Shown here: positions 1 through 12,303 of the stretch, in pieces
How the letters are laid out: the number at the start of each line of letters is the position of its first letter
How positions within the stretch are numbered: position 1 is the stretch's first letter
Assembly (NCBI GenBank): GCA_003415625.1
Contig: PYIU01000002.1
Span: 6,386,001-6,450,000, forward strand
Reading direction: 5' to 3'
From: Aquanectria penicillioides
Lineage: Eukaryota; Ascomycota; Sordariomycetes; Hypocreales; Nectriaceae
DNA: 64,000 nucleotides
Notes under the pieces: model-generated
Seen by the model: only the letters and a program-made list of their open reading frames with translations
Databases searched by the model: none
Told to the model about the DNA's origin: nothing
Program-made: the position numbers and the translations under genes

Positions 1-3000
1 CGGGCGGCTGGGCCTCAACGGACCAGCAGCCTCCGTCACTATGAGGGCATCTAGTCAATTGCCGCGCTCTCCAGCATGCCATGTGCTCAGCGCTGTGCAT
101 GTACCTGCAGCTGACCGCCTCAAACATCAGCAGCCAAAGCGATAGTGAACGCAGAACAACGCATCATACATAGTACTTGGGCATGCGTTCGCCGAAGCTC
201 CGTCGTCCATTGTCGAGTGGAATGGCCCGTGGCGGAGCCGTCTTCGGGGGCCTGGAAACAATCGTCCTGGTCGGATCTGCCAACGACGAGGACTGCCGCC
301 AACCCGCCTCGCCTCTCCCCACATGGCTGCAGTGAAGAAGGGCCTTTGTGAGCCTTTGGGTCTTGGGAGCTGCTTAGAATGTGCGCATCCCTGTGCCATC
401 CTTGTGCCTTGCGCGGCCCATCGGCTGGCGTGGCCCGGCTGTCGTGGCCCTTCCGGCTGTCCATTGTAGCGCTCTCGTCTTTTCCACCTGACGGCACGTT
501 TCTGCGTTTTGGTTCATGTGGTGGCCAGAGCTTGTTCATCCCATCCGCATCCGCATCCGCCCTCTGCCAAGAGAGTACGTACGCACTCAATATCTACCCG
601 TGTGCGTGCTTGAAATGATTGCGTTTGCCGTTCTGGTAGTGGTTCTGGTTGTGGTTGCTATGTATCTTTGTTCTCATTTCGCCAAATCCGCCCTAGACGA
701 CGCGCCGCCTCATGAAACAATAAAACCAGTCAGAAGCTCCAAGCCCCCCCAGAAGCCCTCTCTCTCTGTCCACTGTCGATGGCCTGGAGCCGGCGCTTCT
801 GGCAGGCCCTGGAATGACCAGCTAGAGGCCCGAGGGCCCTCAGGCGAGCCACCACCGACGCGATCGACTGGCTGTCAGCCCCCGGGGGGTGGAAATGAGG
901 GCGAGCCAGCCGTCATCAAGCCACTTTCAGCCATTGGGCTTTTGGGCTGAGGGGAGGAAATCACCAAAAACAGGTGCAAACGGCACAGTGTGTGTGTGCA
1001 ATATTTGTGTGCCTGAGGCAATGAAACAACATAAAAACAGCCAAATGTAGAAAGCGGTGTGGTGGGGGCAGAAACCACCCGATTCGGCTTCAACCTCCCC
1101 AAGTGATCCGATCTGCTCTGGTCATAGTTGGATTGCCATGGTGAGATGAAAATCGCTGGCAAAATCTAATAATAATCCAGCCTAAATTGAGATTGGCGGT
1201 TTTCTATCCGGCCCTGAATATTCTTCGCAATACGTACGTTTTTTTTTTAAAACTGTTAGAGACCGTTCAAAAAAAGGGCAACGGCTTGAGTGCAGAACCG
1301 AGATGAATGTAAATCCAGACTCCCTTGACTCCTTTTCTTCGCTTTTGCTTTTGTTAGTGTGCCGTTGTGCTGGTTTTGTCAACACCCTTCCGCATTGCCT
1401 ATTTCGGTAACCCTTTTTTTTTTGTGTTCCCGTCTGCAACCGTTTTTTTTTTCTGGTCCTAGTTACGTACAATGGACAACTTGTCAAGGGATGCTCCTCA
1501 AAGGAATCGAGACATGGATAGACAAACCCGCAAACACCATCGGGTTCTATTTTCTCTCCCACTACGTACTCCGTATCTCATGTAACATCCCCGCATCCTT
1601 CCTTCCTTTCAATATTTCGATCCCTACTCTCGAGTCCTTCGTCTTCTTTGATGTCGTATCTCGCTCGGTCCGGCCGGCGCTCCCTCTCTCTCCACACTCG
1701 CTATTGGTACGCGCAACCGCATACATCACCTGCCGGGGTCATCGTCGTCGCAACGCCCCAGGGCTGCATACCAATGACTTGCTTCCCTTTGTCTCTCCCT
1801 GCGACGCTCTGTAGTCCCTACAGTTTCTTGGATCGCACTCGCTGCCTCTCTCGCTGCTGTACTCACCCGTTCTCACACGTGCGCGCCCTTGATGTCAGCT
1901 CACCAGCCTTCTGTTTTTTATCCTATTTCATATTGGTCTCGTAACATGTATGAAAAAACACCTGCTCAAAATGTTTCAAACCTCGAGCAATACAGCTTAT
2001 CCACCTGCTCTGTCTGGATTGCTGCATAACTCCATCCTCGGCTGACATCCATCAAGAAGTGGAGTCTCCAACCACCCCCCCCCCTCATGTTGTGGCTCAC
2101 ATCTTCATTGTTGGCATATTCTGCACATGTTTTGATCGTTCGGGGAAAAAGAAACAAAGACCAAGCAAATGAAAGACCCATTAATTGTTCGTCGTCCGCC
2201 GTCTACGCCGATGAGCGCTACACACCCCGTATTTAGGAAATATGCCTTGTTCCAGTTTTCCCAGGGAGGGGGTCTACTTATACTAACTGTACCGGCCAGC
2301 CATCTTACCATACTACTATTTTTCCTCCTTCTCTTTTCTATGCACACGGCTCCTGAATCCTTTCACCGTACTCCGTACAGCAAGTTCCCAGCCGCTCTGG
2401 GGAACGTGCTGATGGCCGTCTCCGCTTTCTTCCAAGCCGTCAAGCTCCGGAAGAGCTTGGCTCGTGCTCTCATCCGGGATGGTCCTTGTCCTTGTCCTTG
2501 CCGGGGGAAGCGCTTCCTTTCCCGAAAGGGGGAGAGGAGGCCTGTGTTTCTGACTGCGTAGGAAGCGGAACTGCTTGCTTGCTTGCTTTACTCATCGGCT
2601 GCCTCGTCAAAAATCCAAGGGTCTTTCTCAAGCCATGTCGCACCTTGCCATGAGCCGCCGGAGAGGCTGGTTCGGACGAACAGACCTCACCGAGATTGAT
2701 CGTCCCCGTCGCCTACCGGGGCCAACGCAAGGAGAAAAGGGGCCCGGGTTCCATAGTATCCCGGGAAGCAAGAATAGATCGCATGGTGGGAAATCATGGT
2801 AATTCATGCTTCGGCCAACGAGCAGGCTGCCCTTGACTCGCCAACCAGCAATTGCGGATCACCATCTCATGGCTTACTCCATTGTTCCCTGTTGTTCTTT
2901 TCGGCTCTTGTCATTGTCTCAGGCCAGTCTTCCTTTCCGTCGTAAAATACATTGTATCCACAAATTAATCATTCAAGCGTTACTTCGTATCATGAATCCG

Positions 3001-3278
3001 GTCTGTCCGTCCGCGCAACTGGAGGCGCCATCAATATCTACTGCCATCAAACCCTAGTATCCTCATCTCACCCCTCCTAAATGCCTAATGCCAAATGGTT
3101 TCTTATGCGCCGAACCCGCTTGCATCATCATCATCATCATCATCAAATCATTGCTCCGCCTCTGCTTAATCTCTCTAGCCCTTCAGCCACATGTTCATCC
3201 CCATCTCGCCAAAACTTCTTCACGCCCTTCCCACGTTGCGTCTGAGGCGGTCAATTGTAGCGGCATGCAAATTGGGGT
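1..3278. other. Intergenic region, no gene recognised
   Basis: Short open frames occur on both strands, but none gives a recognisable domain, a plausible exon chain or consistent coding character. The stretch from about 1360 to 1960 is rich in pyrimidine tracts on the plus strand, as in fungal promoters and leaders, yet no convincing coding sequence follows it. A CAT trinucleotide run lies at 3123–3145. The last part is 3' flank of the AAA ATPase gene on the minus strand. Confidence 0.6.
3123..3145. repeat. CAT trinucleotide microsatellite
   Basis: About seven uninterrupted CAT units, followed by CAAATCA. It lies about 130 bp downstream of the AAA ATPase stop codon, so it would be in the 3' UTR or terminator region of that gene. 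Confidence 0.85.
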
Positions 3279-6200
3279 CTAGAAGTAGCTCCTCATGGCA
3301 TCCTCATAACCAGTTCCACCTTTTAGGTCTCGCCCAAACTTGGCGTGGACGTTGAGGACCTGCTTGATGTGCCTCATGCTCAATGCCTCACCCTTGTTAA
3401 CAGCCAGGTCCTGAGCAGAGCCAACCACGTTCTTGATCTCTCGTCCGTTGAGATCCTGCTTCGACAATAGGACCAAATCGTCTTCTGTCAGTGGCTTGAC
3501 GTCAAGCTTGCCGAGAGCCTTGACTCGGTTCAAGAACATCTCAAAGATGGCCCGCTTCGCTTTAGTGTCCAAGTTGTCGTACCGCAGAGCAATGTGGATA
3601 CGTGACTGGAACGCCTCGTCAAAAGTCTGGTGCACATCTAGTTAGCAAATTTGCCCAGAAGAATCAGCAGAGCAACGAGAGATAACATACCTCGACGCGG
3701 TTGGTGGTCAAGAACAGAATGCCTTGGAAGTACTCGAGCTGGCGGAGGAAGATGCTCACGAGGGCGTTGCGGTGGATATTGTGCATATCACGCTTCTCCA
3801 AGAAGACATCGGCCTCATCCAGCAGGAGAATGGCACCCCAAGCGTGGCAAATGTCCAAGATCTTCTGTAGTTCGGCCTCCAGGTAGCGTGAGTCCGTTCC
3901 GAGCTCACCTGCCGATGCCATATACAGGGGGCACTTGAGGAGTTCACTGATACCCTCGGCTGTCAAAGTCTTACCAGTACCCGGAGGCCCGTGGAGAACC
4001 GCTATAAACTCCTGTCAGCATTGTATTGACACACATGATACCTCCGGGGGACAGGCGAGGTTCTGGAAGAGGGGGAACTTACTGACGAGGCCCTTGCCCT
4101 TGCCTTGGATCACATCGTCAATGGTGTTGGCGGCGTGATACTTGCGAGATTCAACGAGCGCCTTGATCAAATCCTTGGTTCCGTCCTCGAGCACAAGAGA
4201 GTCCCAGGCCTTTTCGTTCCACTTGATGTCTGAAATGCCCGAGACACAGAACTCGAGCCACTGCTTCTCTGAGAAGGCGAATCCGAGCACCACAGGGGAT
4301 GCAATAAGATATTCCTCGTCGGTGAATTCGGGAATTTCCTCTTCTTCTTCCTTGGCTTCATCCTCACCTCCTTGGGCATCATCTCCCTTCTTATTTGGCA
4401 CTAGCTTGAGATTCTCCTCGACTTCCTCTTCCTCGGCCTCGTCCTTGGGCATTCGCATAATGTGAACTTCACCGTTGTTGGCCTTGAAGATTTTGGTTAC
4501 AAACTTGATCTTCTCACCCTCTTCATCAACATCGTCAGAGTCGGAGCAATCACAGCCGCAGGCATCCGAGTCGGAATCGTCGTCCAGAATAATATCATGG
4601 TCCTTGGGCTTGACTAGTGATACGCTATAATTGGGGTTAATCCGTCGGAAGATGGCTGGATCGATCATGACGCGGCTTTTCTGGACATTGAACTTGACGA
4701 TTACGCCCTTCTTGCGCTTCAGGAAGGCCATGCCTTGGTAGCTCTTGTAGTGAACACCGCTGAGGGAAACAAACTTCTTGCCTCGTTCGATCAGGTCGAG
4801 GCGGATTTGCTCCTCGTTCTGGTGGTACTTGAGAGGGTAGCAGGGCAGGCTGGTGATCTTTCGAGCGCCGACGAACTGTGAGATTTCCTCACCCAAGTTG
4901 CCGTGACCAAATTTCTTGCCATCGTACTCAAAGTACTTTCCTTCGATGTAGTAAAATTGACCCTTCATCAGGCTCTGGTGGAGCTCAGCCATGTCGACCT
5001 TGAAGGCGCGAGGCTCACTGGCAGTTCCGTAGGTAGGCATATAGGCCAAGGTGTTTGGCTTCCACAAGGCCCACAGCAGGTCAAAGGTAATCAGACCGCT
5101 CTCAAGCATGGGATAGAGACTCTCCTTAATGGCAGCATAATCATTGTCAAGGTACTTGATGAGAATCTTGAGGTGCTTCCTCTTGTCGTCAAGGCGCTGC
5201 TGATTCTTCTTGCGCTCCTTCTTCGAGTCTCCGGCAGGTTTGGCTAGTTTGAGAGACTTTCGATGTTCCCGCAAGTCTTCCAGGTACCTAACAGGTTTCC
5301 AGTTAGAGTGAACTTGTTACTATGAGGTAAGGGGGGCAACACTCACAAGAACAAGAGGTTAGGCTCAAGCTTGGGGGTCTCATCTACCAAGCTCACACCA
5401 GTGATGTTTCCGATGACGTCTTGCAAGCACTCACGTAGGAGTTTGCTCTTGATATCAACAATAGTGTGGCTGAATTTACCTTCCCAGTCAAAGGTCCTAC
5501 GGACATGGAAGATGTAGTCCTCGTACTGCGAGTCGTTGGAAGACTCCGTAGTGTCCTGCAGCTTGAAGTTGTGAATTTTGTCATCCCAGACCCAGTCAAC
5601 TCGCTTGAAATCAGGCTTCTGGGAACCTTTCTTAGCCTTTGTCTGATCGATCTCTGATTTCTTGGACTCGTCATCGTCATCAGAGGTGCTTGGCGCAATA
5701 CGAGGCCGGCCACGGCCACGGCGGCGCGCCTGAGGAGGAGGGATGACGGGGGGGCTAGAGCCCGGAGCCCTTGTGGCAGGCGGGGCGATTAGTTGTGTGG
5801 AAGCAGGATTGGGGATAGCAGGGTGAGGCTGAACCATGGGGAAGGACATCTGGTATCCAAACCCGGCGCCCCACGGAGCGTACGGAGCGGAAGTGGTGTT
5901 GCTCTGGGTGAGTTGTTGCTGGAGCTGAGTGATTTGGAGCTTCAAGGACTGGAGCTCATCACCGAGGCCGGTTTGCTGGGCACTTTGGTCGGTTGCATCA
6001 TTGGAATTTTCATCATCCGAGTCAGAATCATCTGAAGAATCGGAATCGGACGAGTCGTCGGAGTCGGCAGCCGCGGACTTTGACTTTTTCTTGTTCTTCT
6101 TCTTGTTCTTCTTGGATTGCTTCTTGGATGACTTCTTGGCAGAGGTGGATTCCTCCCTTGACTTGGCCTTCTTGGTAGCCTTGGCCTTGGCTTTGGGGAC

Positions 6201-6587
6201 CTTGATGTTCTTCTTGGAGAGGGACGACTTGGCCTTGGTATCTCCACCATCGGAGTCGTCATCCGAGTCAGAGGAATCTGAAGCGGCGGAGGAGTCGCTG
6301 TCATCCTCGTCACTCACATCAACATCATCAGCAGCCGTCTTCTTCCCAGGTTTGGACTTGGCCTTGGACTTTTTGGCGTGGCTGTGGTTCTTGTTAGTGG
6401 CCTTGTTGGTGGACCGCTTGGATGGATCTGATCGGCCGGTGGTTGCAGGCTTAGTCTCGGACTCGGTGGAGTTGTGGTTCGATTCGACGGGGGTTCGGGC
6501 GGAGTCGTCAGTGGCCGTTGTGGAACCAATAGGATTGGAGTTGTCACGGCGCTCTGCCGGGACAATGGCGGCTTCAGTGGAGTCCAT
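3279..6587 (-). CDS. AAA+ ATPase with DUF7025-type N-terminal region
   Basis: I read four exons: 6587–5347, 5287–4083, 4001–3691 and 3626–3279, with phases that agree and a product of about 1034 residues. The first 400 residues are low complexity, with Ser/Asp blocks and Lys-rich stretches, then a Gln-rich patch. Next, around residues 480–620, comes the block containing LWALWKPNTLAYMPTYG that is typical of the fungal DUF7025 family. The AAA core follows: Walker A GPPGTGKT near 820, Walker B ILLLDEAD near 872, sensor-1-like TTNRVE, and the arginine-finger region SRIHIALRY near 924. Two acidic Glu-rich insertions precede the core. The family couples ATP hydrolysis to remodelling of unknown clients, and the substrate cannot be told from sequence. 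The basic/acidic tails could suit a nucleic-acid- or chromatin-associated role, which is inference only. All catalytic motifs look intact. Confidence 0.93.
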
Positions 6588-8945
6588 GGCTGTTACAAGA
6601 GACGGGGGATTTGGCTAAAGGACGGACGCGTACGCGGAGGGGATTAGATTTATGATGACGGGGTAGGAGACGCAAGCTGCTGATTTGACTGATGATTATT
6701 TTTGTCGGACAGCGGTTGCGCAGATGAGATGAGCACGTAAAGCAGTAAGAAAGCGGCAGCAGGGAGGCCAGGGAGGTGAGAGAGGTTGTGTAGGTGGGCA
6801 CTCAAACGGGTGGGTTGCATCCACCAACGCAGCCTCTTCTTTGCCTGTTGTAAGGGCTGCTTGCACACGAGGTCGCCTCAGGATATCAGGCAGCGAGAGG
6901 GACGAGTGATGCGGTTCCTAAGTTGAGCAGGCAACACTCGGGGAGTTCGGTGCGAACACGAAAGCGAGGTGCCTTGACGTAATTTTTTTCTTCCTTTGGA
7001 CTGACTGACGGACGTCGGTTTGATGAGCTTGGTTGTCGAGTGACTCCGTGTGGGATTTCTCTGGACGACACAAAGCGATGAGGCCACAGAGAGAAAGAGA
7101 GGACAAAGACGGAGAGGGAGAAGGGCACGCTGGCACACGGGGACAAGGACGCAGATGATGCGACTGGATGCGACTGGATGCGACGTGACAGGACGGGACA
7201 GCACGACGGATGGTGTTGCGCAAACGCACTTTCACCGGCTACAGAGCCGCCAACGCAGACGAGACGCTGTGGCCCAGGATGGAGTAGGACGACGAGGAGA
7301 AATGCAGAAGATAGGGGAGGGAGGTTATGGTGTTGCTGGATGTGACACGACAAGTGTAAACCAAAACCGCAGGGTGGCGCGATGAGAGAGAGGGAAGGGG
7401 AGGGGGAGCGTGAAAAAGGACGATGAGGGAGAGAGGATACGGAGAGGATGAAAAAAAGAGACGGGAGAAAGAGGAGTATGAGGAAGAGGAGGGTGAAGGG
7501 GAGCGAGAAAAAAAAAAAGTGCAAAACGTGAGGGCAGGTGATGGGTCACGTTAAATACAAAGGCTGCGGCCGTGGATTTGCATCGACAGACGAGGGCGGC
7601 GTTGAGTTGAGGGAGGAGAAATGCACATCTCGCCAACCAAGTGGTGATGATGGTGGCTTCGGACTGCATGCATGCATGGATGGACACACACACACAAAAA
7701 TTGTCGTCCTGACCCCAGATGCGGCCGGGGGACAAGAGTCAGTCAGAGAGGCACAGAGGCACAGAAGCCTGACGGCCAAGAGAAGACCCCGTGGGCTGCG
7801 GAATCCATGACCATACCATATCCACGGCCATATCCGCGGCCTCATGTTACGGCCAACGACGACAACGGCAAGGCGCACAGCGCGATGGATGGATACACGA
7901 CGCAGGCAGGATACACCAAACAGCATCTGGCCGTCAACGACAAGCCAACGACAACGACGACAATGACAACGGCGCACGCAGTTTAGCCCGTTGCACCAGG
8001 CATCAGCGAACGGCTTCCTGGCTATGCGGCGAGCGAAACTAGAAACAGGAAAGGCCTCAAACAACTACGCACCTATCGCAAGCCAAGAATATAATCGAGT
8101 CCTTATTCAAAGTCCCTTTTGCCTTTCGCCGCATGGCTCATTTAGTTGAGAAACGCTCAAGTCAGCACCAGGCAGAACAAGCCCTATCAACCACGGGGTC
8201 GCCTCACTCTCAACCCAGGCCGCCAATGAGGCGCAGGCGTCCCGGCGTGTATCCGTAGTGCAGGCCAACAGCGGGGGGGGGATAGGGACAGAGCCTCTCC
8301 TCTCTGAACCCTCATAAACCCCGATTGACTCCCCCCCCGGCAGCCAATAATCGAGCAGGGCCCTGCCTTGTAGGCGCCTTCGGGGCTGCTTAACCCCCGA
8401 ACCTCAGCGGGCGGCTCACTGGGAATCACGGGTGCTACTCTAGGCGGCCTGCCCAGCCTGCCAACCTGCGGGTTGCCTCGTCTGTCGTTGCCTCCATGGC
8501 CTGTCCAACGGGGGACGGGATGCACGTCGGCGCCAAACAAGAATCATCCCTGCGCGAAGTGGAAAAAGCAACTTTTCCTCGCTGCAGTCACCAAGCTGCG
8601 TGCTTGAGCCTCAACCTCAGCATGACTGCATCCCCCCCGCGTGGAGTGGGAGTGGGCTGTGCTGCCTGGTGCCCACGTCCTAGTTGCCAACTGATCAACA
8701 TAGACTAATCACATATCCACATCCCTCATACCCAGCCGACTAGGCATCATAGTGGGCTAGCTCAGCCCTATGCCATCTTCATCTGTGCCACTCTCACTCC
8801 CATTGTCCTGCGTCGTGATGATGTGCGTTAGGTTATATTTACTCTATGATTATGTAAATTAGCGAGGCTTCGACGTAATCCTTCTCTCTCACTCCATCAC
8901 ATGCCTTTGAAGCAAATCATCGTTATTTTGATATGCACGCTTGCT
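6588..8945. promoter_or_regulatory. Upstream region of the AAA ATPase gene
   Basis: No gene is recognised. The part from 7040 to 7520 is strongly purine-rich on the plus strand, meaning pyrimidine-rich in the direction of the minus-strand AAA gene, as in fungal promoters and 5' leaders. A 10-bp unit GATGCGACTG is repeated 2.8 times at 7157–7184. The remainder to 8945 holds only short frames without recognisable products. Confidence 0.5.
7157..7184. repeat. 10-bp tandem repeat
   Basis: The unit GATGCGACTG occurs 2.8 times without mismatch inside the presumed promoter of the AAA ATPase gene. Confidence 0.8.
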
Positions 8946-10313
8946 TCAAGCAAAATCTTCAACCCGTCGCCTGGCATATACCAGCTCATCTTCGCTGCTA
9001 TGGGTCTTTCGACTCCCTGCTAATGAGGCCTTCTCCGCCTCCTCCAGTTCATCAGCCGATAGCCGTGGGTCAATGAAGGCAGATACCGGCCTTTTAGGGC
9101 CCTTGGATCTAATCGTCTGTGGAGTGTCTGGCTGCTTTAACCCACCGCTGTATGATTTGTCTCCGGAGGTCGAGCCAAAGTAGGGCTGTGGAGACGGTAG
9201 GCATGCGATAATTACTCCGAGGTTGCACTCGATCATAATCCAAAGCATTAAACATTAGCGAGTCAGCATGTTGGTTCTGGGTTGTGGGGATGAGATCATA
9301 CTCACTGGCAGAACTGATAGGAACGGCAGCGCTGACCCCGGCAGTCTCTACGACGACGAAACGTAGAAGAGAAAACACCATCGCGATGATGCCGAGGAGG
9401 AACGTGCTGTATACGCCAATCTTGAGGGACCTGCGAACTTGTAACCCCCGAATGATGAGAAAAGGCAGGACAAAGACTGTTGCGATCGTGTTAGTATGGC
9501 AGAATGGTTCAACTCATGCGTGCAGCTTACCGAACAGGTCTCCTGCGAAATGAAGTCCCTAGCCCACTTCGAAAATGATTTTATTCTTGATCGGGGGGCA
9601 TGTTGATGCTGGAGTCCAGTCCCTGTGTGAGTTTCATCGTGTCAGCCACCATAGTCTCTTTGAAGTGGCTAGGAAAATCGACGGTACTTACCAGTTCGTG
9701 TTGATTGGTGTGCACATGAGGAAAACGGTAAAGACGCTGGAAATATAGGCGCAAACACCGTAGGCAATCGTTGCCCACAAGAACATCCTCCTTTTTTTTT
9801 TTTTTCATAAAGACTGGGAATATTTGCAGGTACATTGATAGAAGAGCACCCTTGCACGAGTAAAATGCCGTCGGAAAGGGAACATTGGATAGCCAGAAGT
9901 ACTACATCACGACATGTTAATGAATGACCTTTCCGTCTTGTTGGCGAGATTGATAGCCCAATGCACATACCTTCCACACTTGCATCATCTTCTCGTGGTC
10001 GCAATGAAACTTAACCAACGTCGTTACCACGTCCTTTTCGAGCGCACTAAGCTTCTAGAGAACGATGCTGAGGCCTATGGCCGCGCCTGCTGAAAACTAT
10101 GCGAGGATTATTAAATAATCACTGACAAGCATCCGCTGGCCTTGGATCTTGAGGCGTAGATAAACACGGGCGATGATGGCACACGCAGCGATGGCCACGA
10201 GAAGCCATCCCACCACCTGGAAGAGTTAGTCAGCGGCCTGGCCTCGCGAGTAATTGAGAAATCCGGGAAACTGGCCCTACCTGGACTGGAACAGGTCCTG
10301 CACCTTCGGCTAT
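8946..10313 (-). pseudogene. PTH11-like rhodopsin-domain membrane protein, inactivated
   Basis: Six exons can be followed: 10313–10281, 10216–9971, 9901–9692, 9622–9531, 9476–9306 and about 9248–8946. They encode the seven-helix fungal integral membrane family often grouped with PTH11-like receptors. Recognisable pieces are VVGWLLVAIAACAIIARVYL at the N-terminus, LSNVPFPTAFYSCKGALLSM, MFLWATIAYGVCAYISS, FVLPFLIIRGL and LWIMIECNLGVIIACLPS. Several lesions are visible. The expected start codon is ATA (10311–10313). Three tryptophan positions are TAG (10097–10099, 10055–10057, 9559–9561). A run of 14 A at about 9792–9805 is one base too long for the frame. The last intron lacks an AG where phase demands one (AA instead). 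The clean exon chain shows recent decay. The A-run alone could be a sequencing error, but the other lesions could not easily be. Confidence 0.82.
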
Positions 10314-12303
10314 TGTTGTCGGTGCCAGTTTCTGCGCGGAACGATGTTGTCTCCGCTGACAAGAATCGAGCTTCTTGAACAGAGATGACGTCGTAAAGAC
10401 GCTCGAGTCGGGAAACAGCAGTTATAGCTGGCGCATAATGCAGGGACAACATGGCCGTCGCCGCGACAAGGACCACAAGGTTTGCATTCCTTGATAGAGC
10501 AGAGTGGAGATGCACCACAGGGATAGTTTGGGTAAGACTTTTCCGACCAGAATGGCTTGAGAAAAGTAATCTTGCATTCATCTACTACACATCGAGCTGG
10601 ATCCGATCTGGCCGCGATGAGATAAAGGCGACACCCGAAGGATATCGATCACGATAACTCTGATCCAGACCCGCCCGATCGGGATTTCAAAGCCCACCCC
10701 AGCACTTTGCAGTTCGTCTACCGGGCACCTGGGTATTTCGATTCCTCACAGCCAAAGGTTGAGCAGATCATTAGCTTGCGACCTCTACTCACGTTGTTCG
10801 AGAACTCCGGCACCCGATGCGGTGGATAGGCTCCACATGGTCGGCCTGGGCCAAAATGGAGACGCGAGACAAGAGATGGAGATGGTATTGCACGCCGGCA
10901 AGGCATACCGCTATGAGCTGCTGCCTCCCCATAGCTCAATGTGAAGAGGTCTCCTAGGTGAGACATGCAGTCAACTTGACCACCCAGGCGATTTGCGGGA
11001 CCTGCTAAAGTTTGGGTGTTAATCCGAACGTGACCATATATCAAGCTCAAACCAATAAGCTGTCTTTCGCCCAACATCTTTTGCCGAGGCAGAAGCCCAG
11101 CACCAACACATGTGATGCAGGGCTTGGTGCAGATGAAAAGAATCGACATAGGTGTCAGTCTCGATACCTAAACCCTTCTGCGCTTGCCTCCCTGATAATC
11201 AACTCCATCGTCAATATTCTTTTTCACCGTGGGTGAATATCCGCAGCATCCTGCACCTCCACAAACGGATTTCTGCCAACGCCAACTAAGGAGCTACCTT
11301 CAGCTACTTGTTAGCTGCCTGAGTGGACCACCTCGAACGTCCCCTCCTCATTCTCAAATCACGTTTTCCCCATAACAGGGAGCTACTAGATTTGACGTCA
11401 GAGCTAGTATTCGGCAGATGGAAGAGCCCCCCCAAAGTGGGTTGATCGACAGTTGCCGAGAACGCTTGCCGCCGAGGACTGAGCATCTGGATCTTCTCGG
11501 GTAGAGAATGCCTATCGTTACGCGACGCGAGATTGTTTTAGGCTCAAGGCGGAGTCTTTTCTTATGTCTATTCGTAAACAAGAGAGCTCATGGTGCGAGT
11601 TGCTGCTGTTCATTTCTGTCCCTCACCGAAAAGTGCTCTATAAGAGACTCGTTGTTTCATAACATCCTAGGACATGTGCAGCGATTGGAGCCAATTATCA
11701 CTTGTTTATTTTATTCTGAGCGAACTATGCCTCTATTGTTTCTATGCATCTAAATAATGTTGGTCGCACTAACAAACTTCAAGCCAACAGCCCAGCGAAT
11801 AGGCAGTTGAAGGGGTGGATTTCTTCTCAAGGTTACATATATCACATACTGCAAACTCCACCGTGACTTAATTATCTTAAACAGAACCCATTCTTGGCCT
11901 TTTTGAAGACCCGCCAAATTGAGATGACTGTAAGTGTTACTTGGCAGGAATATGGCCGGTGCACGGCGTGGCTGTGAAAGCTGGAGCGGGGTGGCTAACT
12001 GAGCTGATTGGATTACATCCTTTGTAAACTTCTAGAAGTTGATGCCAAGCGAACGACTGGTCCGAGATTGGGTCCTCTTTTGGATTCGCTGGTGTTGAAT
12101 GTCCAGGATGTTCGAATTGGCTTGGCCTGCCATCTCACCTCACGTGAGTCACACTGGGTCATCATATGTTATTTGACTCATGAGAATGCGGCAAAGCACA
12201 GGCTGTATATCAACACAATCGGGGCAACTCTCTCGCAAGATTTGCAATAGTCAACACAACATGATTTCAACAGGAAAGTCTCACATCTACACGCCTTCTA
12301 GTC
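10314..12303. other. Intergenic region, no gene recognised
   Basis: Two modest open frames (minus 10718–11149, plus 12008–12250) give no family I recognise and no coherent exon chain. The stretch before 12303 would contain the promoter of the F-box gene. I see no RNA gene or repeat here. Confidence 0.5.

Noticed and set aside
1359..1814. Plus-strand open frame of 151 codons near the left end
   Set aside because: It is pyrimidine-rich leader-like sequence. The Ser/Pro/Phe-rich product lacks any domain or coding periodicity.
5929..6618. Plus-strand open frame of 229 codons at the start of the AAA gene
   Set aside because: It is the antisense of Ser/Asp/Lys-rich low-complexity coding sequence. 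The Ser/Glu/Leu/Phe-rich product shows no domain.
10080..10130. An intron covering the first stop codon of the PTH11-like gene
   Set aside because: The possible GT…AG span is only about 38 nt and would delete conserved helix residues. The second and third stops would remain unexplained.
10718..11149. Minus-strand open frame of 143 codons upstream of the PTH11-like pseudogene
   Set aside because: It might have been an additional exon, but the pseudogene's N-terminus is already complete at 10313 and this product resembles nothing known to me.
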